Assembly: GCF_026341855.1 (NCBI RefSeq)
Contig: NZ_JAPENW010000001.1
Location: forward strand, 5,447,001-5,511,000
Direction of reading: 5' to 3'
Origin: Streptomyces sp. NBC_00568
GTDB taxonomy: Bacteria; Actinomycetota; Actinomycetes; Streptomycetales; Streptomycetaceae
DNA length: 64,000 nt
Position numbers and translations under genes: made by a program. The notes beneath the pieces were generated by a model. The model saw only the letters and a program-made list of their open reading frames with translations, made no database searches and had not been told where the DNA came from. This document shows positions 49,797-59,016 of the stretch, piece by piece (positions within the stretch are counted from its first letter, which is position 1; every line of letters begins with the position of its first letter).

Positions 49797-51281
49797 CTAG
49801 ACGGCGCGCTCGCGTTCCTTGCCCGTGATCACGAACGCCGACAGCAGCAGGGCGGCCAGGGCGATCAGGGAGCCGACGCCGAACGCGCGCGCCGAGCCCT
49901 CGACGAGGATCTCCGACCGTGAGCCGTGTGCGTGCCGGGTCGCCGTGCCGAAGACCGTGACCAGAACGGACAGTCCGAGGGTGCCGCCCAGCCACTGGAG
50001 GGTCTGGAGCAGTCCGGAGGCGGCGCCCGCCTCGCGCGGCCCGATGCCCGCGAGAATGGTCGCGTTCAGCGGCAGGAAGCTCAGGCCTACGCCCAGCCCC
50101 ATCAGCAGCAACGGGCCGAGCAGTCCGGACAGATAGCCGTCGCCGGGGTCCAGCAGCCACAGCCGGCCGGCCGCGAGGGCGATCAGTGCCATGCCGGTGA
50201 GCAGGACCGGCTTCGCACCGAAGCGCTGGAGCAGCCGCGGCACGAGACGCACGGTCGTGAACATCATCAGAGTCATCGGCAGGAAGGCGAAGCCGGTGCG
50301 CAACGGGCTGTATTCCAGGGCCTGTTGGCTGATGAGGGTGAGAAAGTAGAACGCGCCGAACATGCCCGCCGGCAGCAGCAGGACACCCGCGTAGCCGCCC
50401 GCCCGATCGCGGTCGGCGAAGAGCCGCAGCGGCATGATCGGCTGCTCCGCGCGCGCCTCCACCAGGGTGAAACCGACGAGCAGGGCCGCCGCCGCGCTGA
50501 AGCCCAGCATCGCCTGGGTGTCGCTCCAGCCCTCCTCCGAGGCCCGGATGAACCCGTAGACCAGTGAGGTCATGCCCGCCGTGCCGGTGAGTGCGCCCGC
50601 CGCGTCGAACCGGCCCGCGTGACGCGGCGTCTCTGCGGCGACGCGCGGGAGGGCGGCGGCGACCGCGATGCCGATCGGCACGTTGATCAGCAGGGACCAG
50701 CGCCAGGACGCCCACGAGGTGAGCATGCCCCCGAGGATCAGGCCGATCGACGCGCCGATCCCGGCCATCGAGGAGTAGACCCCGAGGGCGTGGTGGCGGC
50801 GCGGGCCCTCGGGAAAGCTGGTGGTGATGAGGGCGAGGGTGCTGGGGGCGATGAGCGCGGCGCCCACGCCCTGGAGCGCGCGGGCCGCCAGTAGCCAAGA
50901 GCTCTCGGTGGCGATGCCGCCGAGCAGGGAAGACGCCGCGAAGATCAGGGCGCCGGCGGTGAGAGTGCGGCGGCGGCCCGCGATGTCGCCGATCCTGCCG
51001 CCGAGGAGGAGCAGGCCGCCGAACGCGAGCGTGTACGTGTTGAGGACCCAGGACAGGCCGGTGGGGGTGAAGTCCAGGTCCCGCTGGACGTCCGGCAGCG
51101 CGACGTTGACGACGGTGGAGTCGACGCCGACCATCAAGTAGGCGGCCACGATGACGAGGAGGGTGGTGGCCGGGCTGGTGCGGTGGGGTGGTTCGGAGGA
51201 TTTCGGGGGCCTGTCGGCGGGGGGTGTTCCGGCGGTGGGTGGTGGCGTGGACGGGGTGGACGGCGTGGACGGGGTGGACAT
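49797..51281 (-). CDS. MFS multidrug exporter (DHA2, EmrB/QacA type)
   Basis: A 494-residue proton-driven exporter with 14 predicted hydrophobic segments. MFS motif A is GGRIGDIAGRRRTL near residue 98; VDSTVVNVALPDVQRDL in helix 1 is the DHA2 motif D1; the antiporter motif C region is AGIGASIGLILGGMLT. The cytoplasmic head is low-complexity STPSTPSTPSTPPP. ATG 51281 has GGGAG 6 bases upstream. It diverges from a TetR gene with a dyad-rich operator between them, the usual plan for an inducible drug exporter. Confidence 0.92.
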   Translation of the reverse strand: MSTPSTPSTPSTPPPTAGTPPADRPPKSSEPPHRTSPATTLLVIVAAYLMVGVDSTVVNVALPDVQRDLDFTPTGLSWVLNTYTLAFGGLLLLGGRIGDIAGRRRTLTAGALIFAASSLLGGIATESSWLLAARALQGVGAALIAPSTLALITTSFPEGPRRHHALGVYSSMAGIGASIGLILGGMLTSWASWRWSLLINVPIGIAVAAALPRVAAETPRHAGRFDAAGALTGTAGMTSLVYGFIRASEEGWSDTQAMLGFSAAAALLVGFTLVEARAEQPIMPLRLFADRDRAGGYAGVLLLPAGMFGAFYFLTLISQQALEYSPLRTGFAFLPMTLMMFTTVRLVPRLLQRFGAKPVLLTGMALIALAAGRLWLLDPGDGYLSGLLGPLLLMGLGVGLSFLPLNATILAGIGPREAGAASGLLQTLQWLGGTLGLSVLVTVFGTATRHAHGSRSEILVEGSARAFGVGSLIALAALLLSAFVITGKERERAV

Positions 51282-51350
51282 GGAGTGCTCCCGGTCTGGC
51301 GTCCCCGGTACGGTGCGGGTGGGCAGCACGGACTGCCCGCCGAGATAAGC

Positions 51351-51397
51351 GGGGACTGTCTCCGTTTAACCCTCGTTAAGATACGGAGAGGGTCCCC
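51351..51397. promoter_or_regulatory. Nested dyad operator between MFS and TetR genes
   Basis: An outer imperfect 15-bp inverted repeat (51351-51365 with 51383-51397, 13 of 15 matching) encloses an inner dyad TTAAC-CCTC-GTTAA (51366-51379). TAAGAT at 51377-51382, a good -10 for the tetR gene, lies inside. The dyads are likely binding sites of that TetR protein, controlling both genes. Confidence 0.65.
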
Positions 51398-51417
51398 GGT
51401 TCGCAAGGAGTATCTGA

Positions 51418-51984
51418 ATGGCCCAGGTCAAGCCGATGCGGGCGGACGCGCGGCGGAACTACGAGCGGTTGCTGAAGGTGGCGGCCGAGGCGTTCGCCGA
51501 GCATGGGGAAGGCGCCTCGCTCGACGACATCGCCAAGCGGGCGGGCGTCGGGTCGGGCACGCTGTACCGGCATTTCCCGACGCGGCAGGCGCTGCTGGAG
51601 GCGGCCTACGTCGACCGGATCGAGGCGCTCGGGGCGCGGGCCGACGAGCTCGCGAAGGAGCTGCCCCCGGGTGAGGCGCTGGCGGAGTGGCTCTATGAGC
51701 TGTGCGTCGGCACGATCGAGGTGCGCGGAATGAAGGCCCTGCTGGGCTCGGCCGTCACGGACGGCAGCAAGGCCGCGCTCACGGCTTGCGGCACTTCCAT
51801 GAAGGGGGCGGCGGCGCGGCTGGTCGAGGCGGCGCAGCGGGAGGGAACTCTGCGTCAGGACATCGAGCCGATCGAGGTTCTGCGGTTGGCTCACGGGGTT
51901 TCCACGGCTTCGGAGCTGGCGAATGGGCAGGGTGAGCAGATTCGCCGGTATCTGTCCCTGCTGACGGAGGGGTTGCGGCCGTAG
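51418..51984 (+). CDS. TetR-family regulator of the divergent MFS exporter
   Basis: A 188-residue TetR regulator. DNA-binding domain: NYERLLKVAAEAFAEHGEGASLDDIAKRAGVGSGTLYRHFPTRQALLEA at residues 13-60. The C-terminal SbtR-like part contains a cysteine pair region (CVGTIEV, LTACGTSMKG). AAGGAG stands 7 bases before ATG 51418. Divergent from the exporter with a shared operator, so it is the likely repressor. Confidence 0.92.
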   Translation: MAQVKPMRADARRNYERLLKVAAEAFAEHGEGASLDDIAKRAGVGSGTLYRHFPTRQALLEAAYVDRIEALGARADELAKELPPGEALAEWLYELCVGTIEVRGMKALLGSAVTDGSKAALTACGTSMKGAAARLVEAAQREGTLRQDIEPIEVLRLAHGVSTASELANGQGEQIRRYLSLLTEGLRP

Positions 51985-52078
51985 GCGGGTCGCCGGTGCC
52001 GGGTGCGGGTGCGTCTGTGGTCCCGCGTGCGGGGTCCGGTCCGGTCCAGTTCTTTCGGTGCGGGCCGGTGGGTGGGTC

Positions 52079-52195
52079 GGGGCCGTGCCGGTACATCCCA
52101 GTCCGTCGCCGCTGGATCAGACGTGGGCTACCTGTGCGAACTGTCGCTCGATCCGAACGTAAGCGACGGACATAGGGATGTACCGGCACGGCCCC
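52079..52195. repeat. 117-bp inverted-repeat element (MITE-like or structured RNA)
   Basis: A 21-bp perfect terminal inverted repeat (52079-52099 with 52175-52195) is followed, after a bulge of A versus ATA, by another 9-bp stem GTCCGTCGC/GCGACGGAC (52101-52109 with 52163-52171), and further in by GGATC/GATCC (52114-52118 with 52150-52154). It lies in the 485-base gap 51985-52469, which has no gene. Nothing in the inner 30 bases is recognised. Confidence 0.75.
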
Positions 52196-52297
52196 TCCCG
52201 TGCGATGTCCGCTGCGGGTGCGTGGGGGCTTGGGGGCGCCCCACCGGTGCACCTTTCGGCTGCGGGCGCGTTTCCTCTTTTCAGTCCCGGGAAGTTC

Positions 52298-52342
52298 CAG
52301 CCCCTCCGGCGTTTGAGGAGCGGGGGCTGGGGCGGAGCCCCG
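52298..52342. repeat. Streptomyces-type intergenic palindrome
   Basis: CCAGCCCC (52298-52305) pairs with GGGGCTGG (52323-52330) around a CGGCGTTTGAGGAG core, followed by GGGGCGGAGCCCC. From memory this is a very common intergenic palindrome in streptomycetes. It may act as a terminator for the minus-strand terD-type gene ending at 52470. Confidence 0.6.
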
Positions 52343-52469
52343 GGGTGGGTCGGGTAGGGGTGGAGGGGGCGGAAGGGGTTTGGGGTGGGTACGGCGAAGG
52401 CGGCGGTCCCGGGGGGTGGGGTCGCCGCCTTGTGGGTGGGTGTGGAGTCAGCCCACCGGGGTGGGCCGG

Positions 52470-53687
52470 TCAGAGGGACTGGGCCGCCGGTTTCACCATG
52501 CCTCGGACTGTGCGGGACTTGACGAAGTCGCCCAGGGCCGTCATTTCCCATTCGCCGGAGAACTGCTTGATCAGCTTGGCCATCATGACGCCCGTCTGGG
52601 CCTCGGCGTTGGTGAGGTCGAAGCGGACGAGTTCCTCGCCGGTGGCGGCGTCGAGCAGGCGGCAGTACGCCTTGGCCACCTCGGTGAACTTCTGGCCGGT
52701 GAAGGAGTTCACCGTGAAGACGAGACCGGTGACCTCCTGGGGGAGGCGGCCCAGATCGACGGTGATCACCTCGTCGTCCCCGCCGCCCTCGCCCGTGAGG
52801 TTGTCGCCGGAGTGCTTGATCGCGCCGTTCACGATGGAGAGCTTGCCGAAGTAGCAGCTGTCGATGTGGTTGCGCTGCGGGCCGTACGCGATGACCGAGG
52901 CGTCCAGGTCGATGTCCTTGCCGCGGTACGCGGGCTCCCAGCCGAGGCCCATCTGGACCTTGGCGAGGAACGGGCTGCCGCCCTTGACCAGGGAGACCGT
53001 CTGGTTCTTCTGGAGGCTGACCCGGCCCTTGTCGAGGTTGATCTTGCCGGTGGCGGCGGGGGGCGCCGGAGGTGCCGGGGGAGCGGCCGGGGCCGGCGGG
53101 GCGGTGAGGCGGGGGTCCGCGGCCGGGGCCGGGGGTGTGACCGGGGGCTGCGCGGCGGGGGCCGCCGGCTGGGCGGCCGGGGCCGGCTCCTCCACGCTCA
53201 CGCCGAAGTCGGTGGCGATGCCCGCCAGGCCGTTCGCGTAGCCCTGTCCGACCGCGCGGGCCTTCCACGCGCCGTTGCGGAGGTAGACCTCGACGATCAC
53301 GAGGGCCGTCTCGGTGCCCAGCTGGGGAGGGGTGAAGGTGGCCAGGACAGAGTTGTCGTCCGCGTTGCGGATCGTCGCGGTGGGTTCGATGCCCTGGAAC
53401 GACTGGCCCGCGGCGTCGGGGCTCGCGGTGACGACGATCTTCTCGATGCCCGGGGGAACCGCGGCCGTGTCGACCGTGATCGCGTCCGGTGCCGTGCCGC
53501 CGCCGGAGCGGTAGGTCACACCGGGGCCGGTGGGCTGGTTGTAGAAGATGAAGTCCTCGTCGGAGCGCACCTTGCCGTCGGCGGTGAGCAGCAGGCTCGA
53601 CACGTCGAGCCGCACCGGGGCGGTGACGTCCACCGTCACGCGGGAGACGGGGAGAGGGATGTTCGAGCCGGGGGTCATAGCTGTCAT
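52470..53687 (-). CDS. Two-domain TerD family protein
   Basis: A 405-residue cytoplasmic protein with two TerD-like domains joined by a Pro/Ala linker. Domain 1 (about 1-165) has VRSDEDFIFYNQPTGPGVTY and FTPPQLGTETALVIVEVYLR; the linker (about 170-225) is PAP/AAP repeats; domain 2 (about 228-400) has VSLQKNQTVSLVKGG, DLDASVIAYG, GDDEVITVDLGRLP and YCRLLDAATGEELVRFDL. TerD domains bind calcium through such acidic loops and appear in tellurite-resistance and membrane stress systems. Two overlapping starts exist (ATG 53687, ATG 53678), neither with a clear RBS. Confidence 0.88.
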   Translation of the reverse strand: MTAMTPGSNIPLPVSRVTVDVTAPVRLDVSSLLLTADGKVRSDEDFIFYNQPTGPGVTYRSGGGTAPDAITVDTAAVPPGIEKIVVTASPDAAGQSFQGIEPTATIRNADDNSVLATFTPPQLGTETALVIVEVYLRNGAWKARAVGQGYANGLAGIATDFGVSVEEPAPAAQPAAPAAQPPVTPPAPAADPRLTAPPAPAAPPAPPAPPAATGKINLDKGRVSLQKNQTVSLVKGGSPFLAKVQMGLGWEPAYRGKDIDLDASVIAYGPQRNHIDSCYFGKLSIVNGAIKHSGDNLTGEGGGDDEVITVDLGRLPQEVTGLVFTVNSFTGQKFTEVAKAYCRLLDAATGEELVRFDLTNAEAQTGVMMAKLIKQFSGEWEMTALGDFVKSRTVRGMVKPAAQSL

Positions 53688-53740
53688 GACTGGGGTAACG
53701 AGCAAAGGCGCTTTACCGTTCCCTTACCCAAGAGTGAGTT

Positions 53741-53768
53741 GCGGGGGCGTAGGATCTTCCGCCCCCGC
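53741..53768 (-). terminator. Terminator of the polyol importer/dehydrogenase operon
   Basis: GCGGGGGC (53741-53748) pairs with GCCCCCGC (53761-53768) around a 12-nt loop, 15 bases past the dehydrogenase stop and before the terD-type gene. Confidence 0.6.
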
Positions 53769-53783
53769 CGCTCGTGTCGGCAT

Positions 53784-54773
53784 CTAGGGCACGACGACGA
53801 TCTTCCGTCCCACGCCTGAGGCGAACTGTTCCAGCGCCTGGGGGTAGCCGGCCAGCGGGAGGCGGTCGCTGATGAAGACCGACGGGTCGAGGACGCCCGC
53901 GGCGAAGAGTTCCGCCGCGCGTTCGAAGCTGTGCAGGACGGCCATCGAGCCGGTGATGGTGATCTCCTGGTTGTAGACGCGGTACGGGTCGATGGTGACC
54001 CGGGTCGCGTAGTCGGCCACGCCGAACTGGAGGAAGGTGCCCGCCTTGGCCACCCGGTCCAGGCCGTCCTGGATCGCCGCCGCGTTGCCCGTCGCGTCGA
54101 CGACCACGTCCCAGCCCTGGGGGCGGTCCAGTTCGTCGGCGCTCGCCGCCGACGCGGAGACGCCGAGCAGCCGGGCCGTGGCCAGCCGCTCGGGGTTCAC
54201 GTCGACGACGTCCACGCTCGCCGCGCCGGTGCGCTTGGCGAGCTCCAGCATCATCAGGCCCATCGTTCCGGAGCCGTAGACGAGGACGTGGGCGCCGAGC
54301 CGGGACCGCAGGACGTCGTAGCCGCGGACGGCGCAGGAGAGCGGTTCGATCAGGGCCGCGTCCTGGGTGCCGACGTGCTCGGGAAGCTTCACGCAGTTGG
54401 CGACGGGGGCGGTGGCGTACTGGGCGGCGCCGCCCGCGGTGGTCACGCCGATCGCGGCCCACCGTTCGCAGAGGTTGTTGTGGCCCGTACGGCAGTACCG
54501 GCATTCGTGGCAGTACAGGGAGGGGTCGACGGCCACCCGGTCGCCGACCGTGAGCTCCGTGACCCGGGTGCCGACGCCGACCACCTCGCCCGCGAACTCG
54601 TGGCCCGGCACGATCGGCAGCTTCGGCGCGAACTCGCCCTGGAGGATGTGCAGATCGGTGCCGCACAGGCCGCAGGCGGCGACCTCGACCACGACCTCGC
54701 GGGGGCCCGGCGTCGGGTCCGGGACCTCGGCGACGACGGCGCGGCCGACGGACTCGATGACTGCGGCCTTCAT
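53784..54773 (-). CDS. Zinc-dependent polyol/alcohol dehydrogenase
   Basis: A 329-residue medium-chain dehydrogenase. Catalytic-zinc residues are in ACGLCGTDLH and GHEFAGEVVG; the structural zinc set of four cysteines is CHECRYCRTGHNNLC near residues 88-102; the NAD-binding motif is VYGSGTMGLMMLELAK. It resembles sorbitol/xylitol dehydrogenases. It is the last gene of a four-gene operon with a sugar-alcohol-type importer, overlapping the permease stop by four bases, so it probably oxidises the imported polyol to a ketose. The stop is TAG. Confidence 0.9.
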   Translation of the reverse strand: MKAAVIESVGRAVVAEVPDPTPGPREVVVEVAACGLCGTDLHILQGEFAPKLPIVPGHEFAGEVVGVGTRVTELTVGDRVAVDPSLYCHECRYCRTGHNNLCERWAAIGVTTAGGAAQYATAPVANCVKLPEHVGTQDAALIEPLSCAVRGYDVLRSRLGAHVLVYGSGTMGLMMLELAKRTGAASVDVVDVNPERLATARLLGVSASAASADELDRPQGWDVVVDATGNAAAIQDGLDRVAKAGTFLQFGVADYATRVTIDPYRVYNQEITITGSMAVLHSFERAAELFAAGVLDPSVFISDRLPLAGYPQALEQFASGVGRKIVVVP

Positions 54774-55621
54774 TTCACGGCTCCCAACGACAGGCCCTGG
54801 ACCAGCTTGTCCTGGGCGGCGAACCCCGCGGCGAGCACCGGCAGGGAGACGACGAGCGACGCGGCGCACACCTTCGCCAGGAACAGGCCCTGGCTGGTGA
54901 TGAATCCGGTCAGGAAGACGGGGGCGGTCTCGGCGACCACCCCCGTGAGCACCCGGGCGAACAGCAGCTCGTTCCAGCTGAAGATGAAGCAGATCAGGGC
55001 CGTCGCCGCGATACCGGGGAGGGCGATGGGGGCCACGACGCGGGCCAGCACGGTCGGCAGCCGCGCGCCGTCGATCTGCGCGGCCTCGATCACCGCGACC
55101 GGTACCTCGGCGAGGAACGACTGCATCATCCACACCGCGATCGGCAGGTTCATCGAGGTGTAGAGGATGACCAGCAGCCAGATGTTGTCGAGCATGCCGG
55201 TGTTCTTGGCGAAGAGGTAGATCGGGAGGAGGCCCGCCACCACCGGCAGCATCTTCGTCGACAGGAAGAAGAACAGGACGTCCGTCCACTTCTTCACGGG
55301 GCGGATCGAGAGCGCGTACGCCGCCGGGAGAGCCAGCAGCAGGACGAGGAGGGTGGAAGCCACCGACGCCACGGTGGAGTTGATCAGCGAGGGCCAGGGG
55401 CTCGCGCCGCCGCCGGTGCCGAAGAACTCCCGGTAGCCGTCGAGGGTCAGTGCCGCGCCGAAGGACGGCGGGTTCTTCGCGGCGTCCGACTCCGAGTGGA
55501 AGGACGTCAGCGCCATCCAGGCGATGGGCAGGAAGAACACGACGCCGAGCACCCAGGCCGCCAGGCCCAGGCCGGCTCCTCCGGCACGGCGGGGGCGGGT
55601 GTGTGTCGCGGTCGCGCTCAT
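54770..55621 (-). CDS. Polyol-type ABC permease (MalG type)
   Basis: A 283-residue membrane protein with six hydrophobic segments and the EAA loop IEAAQIDGARLPTVLARVVAP. The N-terminal helix ends FFLPIAWMALTSFHSE, as in mannitol/sorbitol SmoG-like permeases. It overlaps the genes on both sides (TGATG with the upstream permease, ATGA with the dehydrogenase). Confidence 0.92.
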   Translation of the reverse strand: MSATATHTRPRRAGGAGLGLAAWVLGVVFFLPIAWMALTSFHSESDAAKNPPSFGAALTLDGYREFFGTGGGASPWPSLINSTVASVASTLLVLLLALPAAYALSIRPVKKWTDVLFFFLSTKMLPVVAGLLPIYLFAKNTGMLDNIWLLVILYTSMNLPIAVWMMQSFLAEVPVAVIEAAQIDGARLPTVLARVVAPIALPGIAATALICFIFSWNELLFARVLTGVVAETAPVFLTGFITSQGLFLAKVCAASLVVSLPVLAAGFAAQDKLVQGLSLGAVK

Positions 55622-56556
55622 CAGCGGGACACCTCCTCGCGGAACAGGGACGACACCACGCGCAGGGCGAAGGTCGCGATGACGATCGAGCCGATGACCA
55701 CCAGGACGCCGGCGGCCGAGGCGAGGCCGTTCTCGTGGGCCTGGTAGAAGCTCTGGTAGACGGTGTAGGGCAGGTTGGCGGTGCCCAGGCCGCCGGAGGT
55801 GAGGGTGAAGACCGCGTCGAAGTTCTGGACGATGTAGATCGAGCCGAGGAGCGCGCCCAGTTCGAGGTAGCGGCGCAGGTGCGGCAGGGTGAGGTGGCGG
55901 AAGACCTGCCAGTCGTTCGCGCCGTCCACCCGGGCCGCCTCGATCTGCTGGTGGTCACGGCTCTGGAGGCCGGCGAGCAGGATCAGCATCATGAACGGCG
56001 TCCACTGCCAGACCAACGATGCCTCGACCGCGAGCAGCGGGGTGCTGGAGATCCAGTCGGGCTGAGGGCCGCCGACGTAGTGCAACAGCCCGTTGAGCAG
56101 GCCGTATTCCGGGTTGTAGAGCACGTGCTTCCAGAGGAGGGCCGCGGCGACCGGGACCACCAGGAAGGGCGCGATCAGCAGGGTGCGGACGATGCCGCGC
56201 CCCCGGAACCTCCGGTCCAGGAGCAGGGCCAAGGCGAGGCCGAGGACCAGGCTGACCAGGACCACGGTGACGGTCAGCAGGATCGTCGTCCAGACGGAGT
56301 GCCGCAGGTCGGCGTCGGTCAGGACGTCCGAGTAGTTGCCGAAGCCGGTGAAGCGGCGGGCCTTCGGGTAGAGCGCGTTCCAGTCGAAGAACGAGATCAC
56401 CAGCGTGGCCACGAAAGGCAGTTGGGTCACCGCGATCATGAAGATCAGGGCCGGGAGCAGGGGGCCGCGGCGGGCCCAGGCGCGCAGCCGGGCCGACGGT
56501 TGTCCGTGAGTGCGTACGGGAGGAGCGGCCACACGGGCCGTTGTCGTGGCGGTCAT
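55621..56556 (-). CDS. Polyol-type ABC permease (MalF type)
   Basis: A 311-residue permease with six hydrophobic segments and the EAA loop IEAARVDGANDWQVFRHLTLP. Unlike the permease at 4111 it has no large outside insertion. ATGA overlap with the upstream binding-protein gene. The operon has no ATPase gene; the shared ATPase MsiK is the likely partner. Confidence 0.92.
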   Translation of the reverse strand: MTATTTARVAAPPVRTHGQPSARLRAWARRGPLLPALIFMIAVTQLPFVATLVISFFDWNALYPKARRFTGFGNYSDVLTDADLRHSVWTTILLTVTVVLVSLVLGLALALLLDRRFRGRGIVRTLLIAPFLVVPVAAALLWKHVLYNPEYGLLNGLLHYVGGPQPDWISSTPLLAVEASLVWQWTPFMMLILLAGLQSRDHQQIEAARVDGANDWQVFRHLTLPHLRRYLELGALLGSIYIVQNFDAVFTLTSGGLGTANLPYTVYQSFYQAHENGLASAAGVLVVIGSIVIATFALRVVSSLFREEVSR

Positions 56557-57923
56557 CGGCCCTCGTACTCCTCGGAGATCTTCTCGGCGAGTTTCTGGGA
56601 CTTGCTCAGGGCCGAGTCGACGGACTGGCGTCCGGCGATGGCCGCGCTGATCTCCTGCGAGACCTTGGTGCCGAGGTCGGTGAACTCGGGGATGCCGACG
56701 AACTGGATGCCGGGCGCCGGGCGCGGCTGGACTCCGGGGTCACGGGGCCGGGCGCCCTCGATGGCCTCGCGGGTCATGTCCTGGAAGGCCCCGGCCTCCT
56801 CGCGGTAGGCGGCGTTGGTGTACGTCGAGGCGCGTTTGCCCGCGGGGACGTTCGACCAGCCGGTGGTGTCGCCGACCAGCTGCTCGTACTCCTTGCCGGA
56901 GGCCCAGGAGATGAACTTCCAGGCCTTGTCCGGGTTGTGCGAGGCCTTCTGGAGTCCCCAGGCCCAGGTGTAGAGCCAGCCGGAGGACCCGGTCTTCTCG
57001 ACCGGCGCGGGCACGTAGCCGAGTTTGCCCTTGACCGGGGAGTCCTTGGCCTCCAGCAGGCCCGCGGCGGACGTGGCGTCGTACCACATGGCCGTCTTGC
57101 CCTGGGTCATGTTGTTGAGGCACTCGGCGAAGCCGGACTGGGCCGCGCCGGACTCGCCGTGCTCGCGCACGAGGTTCACGTAGAACCTGGTCGCCTTCTC
57201 GAACTCGGGGGAGTCCAGGCGTGCTTTCCAGTCCTTGTCGAACCAGGTGCCGCCGAAGGTGTTCACCACGGTGGTGAGCGGGGCCATGACCTCGCCCCAG
57301 CCGGGCAGTCCGCGCAGGCAGATGCCCTTCATGCCGGACTCGGCGCCGTCCGCCCGGGCGGCGAGATCGCCGACCTGCTGCCAGGTGGGGTGCGCGGGCA
57401 TCTTCAGGCCCTTCGCGGCGAACACGTCCTTGCGGTACATCAGGAACGACGATTCGCCGTAGAACGGCTGCCCGTAGAGCTTCCCGTCGTCGGCGGTCAG
57501 CGACTGCCGCATGGGCCTCAGGATGTCCTGCTCGTCGTACGCGCCGTCCTGGGCGACGTACGAGTCCAGCTCGTGCAGCCAGCCGTTGCGGGCGTAGATC
57601 GGTATCTCGTAGTTGGACAGTGTGGCGACGTCGTACTGGCCCGCCTGGTTGGCGAAGTCCTGGCTGATCTTGTCGCGGACGTCGTTCTCCGGCAGGACGG
57701 TGAAGTTCACCTTGATGCCGGTCTCTCGGGTGAAGTGGGCCTTGGTGAGTTTCTGCAGCTCGACCATCTGCGGGTTGTTGACCATCAGGACGTTGATGGA
57801 GTTCCCGCCGGAGCCCGTCCCGCCCGCTCCGGTCCAGCAGCCGGAGAGGAGCGGGGTGAGCAGCGTCCCTGCGGCGGCCGCGGCGAGCAGTGCGCGCGGC
57901 CTCCGTCGGCTCGGGGTTCGCAT
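56553..57923 (-). CDS. Polyol-type ABC substrate-binding lipoprotein
   Basis: A 456-residue binding protein with a lipoprotein signal: RTPSRRRPR, a hydrophobic Ala-rich stretch and lipobox PLLSGC with Cys29. Mature sequence features typical of SmoE-like sorbitol/mannitol-binding proteins are VNNPQMVELQKLTKAHFTRE, YGQPFYGESSFLMYRKDVF and KAWKFISWASGKEYEQLVG. AGGAGTGATCC lies before ATG 57923. It is the first gene of the operon; the DeoR regulator is 133 bases upstream on the same strand. Confidence 0.92.
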   Translation of the reverse strand: MRTPSRRRPRALLAAAAAGTLLTPLLSGCWTGAGGTGSGGNSINVLMVNNPQMVELQKLTKAHFTRETGIKVNFTVLPENDVRDKISQDFANQAGQYDVATLSNYEIPIYARNGWLHELDSYVAQDGAYDEQDILRPMRQSLTADDGKLYGQPFYGESSFLMYRKDVFAAKGLKMPAHPTWQQVGDLAARADGAESGMKGICLRGLPGWGEVMAPLTTVVNTFGGTWFDKDWKARLDSPEFEKATRFYVNLVREHGESGAAQSGFAECLNNMTQGKTAMWYDATSAAGLLEAKDSPVKGKLGYVPAPVEKTGSSGWLYTWAWGLQKASHNPDKAWKFISWASGKEYEQLVGDTTGWSNVPAGKRASTYTNAAYREEAGAFQDMTREAIEGARPRDPGVQPRPAPGIQFVGIPEFTDLGTKVSQEISAAIAGRQSVDSALSKSQKLAEKISEEYEGR

Positions 57924-58056
57924 GGATCACTCCTGGAGGAATGGGTAGATAAGGGGTGGATCAGGGCGTAGGGGTGCCCCGGAGTCGGTGAGTTGGGCCG
58001 TCACATGCGGTGGAGAAGGGGAGGTGAGGAGGTGGTGGGTCGGGTTGTCAGGGGTG

Positions 58057-58827
58057 TCAGACGCGGATGACCTGGGGGCCCTGGAGCGAGTAGCGGTGTG
58101 CCTCGGACGCCGGGAGCAGCGTGCTCGTGACGATCGCCTCCAGGGCGCTGATGCCGGCGAACCGGCAGAAGCTGACGGCGCCGAACTTGGTGTGCACACC
58201 GGCGAAGACGGTGCGCCGGGAGGCCCTGATCGCCTGTGCCTTGACCTCGCTGACCGCCGGGTCGGGGGTGGTGAGGCCGTGTTCGCGGGAGATGCCGTTG
58301 GCGCCGATGAACGCCAGGTCGATGACGAAGCCGGCGAGCATCTTCGTCGTCCAGTGGTCGACGGTCGCGAGTGTGCCGGGGCGGACCCGGCCGCCGAGCA
58401 GCAGGACGCTGGTGTTCTCGGCCTCGGCGAGCGCTCCGGCCGTGGCGAGCGAGGCGGTGACCACGGTCAACGGCCGGTCCCTGGGCAGCGCTTCGGCGAT
58501 GAGCTGCGGGGTGAACCCCTCGTCGACGAAGACCGTCTCGGCGTCCCCGGTCAACTCGGCCGCGGCGGCGGCGATACGGCGCTTCTCGGGCACGTGGCTC
58601 GTGGTCCGGAAGGCGAGCGTCGTCTCGAAACCGGCGCTCTCCACGGGGTAGGCGCCGCCGTGGGTGCGGCGCACCAGGCCGTGGTCCTCCAGGGTGCGCA
58701 GATCGCGTCGTACGGTCTCCTTGGCGACGCCCAGTTCGCCGGCGAGTCGGGTGACGTCGACCGAGCCCGTGCGGCGCGCGGCCCGGACGATCTCGCGCTG
58801 CCGTTCTTCCGCCGTCATCGCCGTCAT
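58057..58827 (-). CDS. DeoR/GlpR-family repressor
   Basis: A 256-residue regulator. The N-terminal winged helix is RQREIVRAARRTGSVDVTRLAGELGVAKETVRRDLRTLE; the C-terminal DeoR sensor domain includes DEGFTPQLIAEAL and IGANGISREHGLTTPDPAVSEVK, the phosphosugar-binding region. The start lies in a micro-duplication coding MTAMTAM: GTG 58836, ATG 58827 and ATG 58818 are all possible; ATG 58827 has GGAGG at about 10 bases. It probably represses the polyol operon downstream. Confidence 0.88.
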   Translation of the reverse strand: MTAMTAEERQREIVRAARRTGSVDVTRLAGELGVAKETVRRDLRTLEDHGLVRRTHGGAYPVESAGFETTLAFRTTSHVPEKRRIAAAAAELTGDAETVFVDEGFTPQLIAEALPRDRPLTVVTASLATAGALAEAENTSVLLLGGRVRPGTLATVDHWTTKMLAGFVIDLAFIGANGISREHGLTTPDPAVSEVKAQAIRASRRTVFAGVHTKFGAVSFCRFAGISALEAIVTSTLLPASEAHRYSLQGPQVIRV

Positions 58828-59016
58828 GGCCGTCACCCCCTCCCTCGCGCTCCGTCGCGCACTGCCCGTTCGGGCCCGGTGGAGCCCTTGAGGGAAGTTC
58901 TACAGCGGGTATCGGCCACTGACCAGGCCTGTTGCATGCCCGATGCTGCCCGGCTGTGCCCGTTCGACGCCGTGGCTGCCCGCGGCGGACCTGGGGCGGA
59001 GCGGGTGGGGAGGGGA

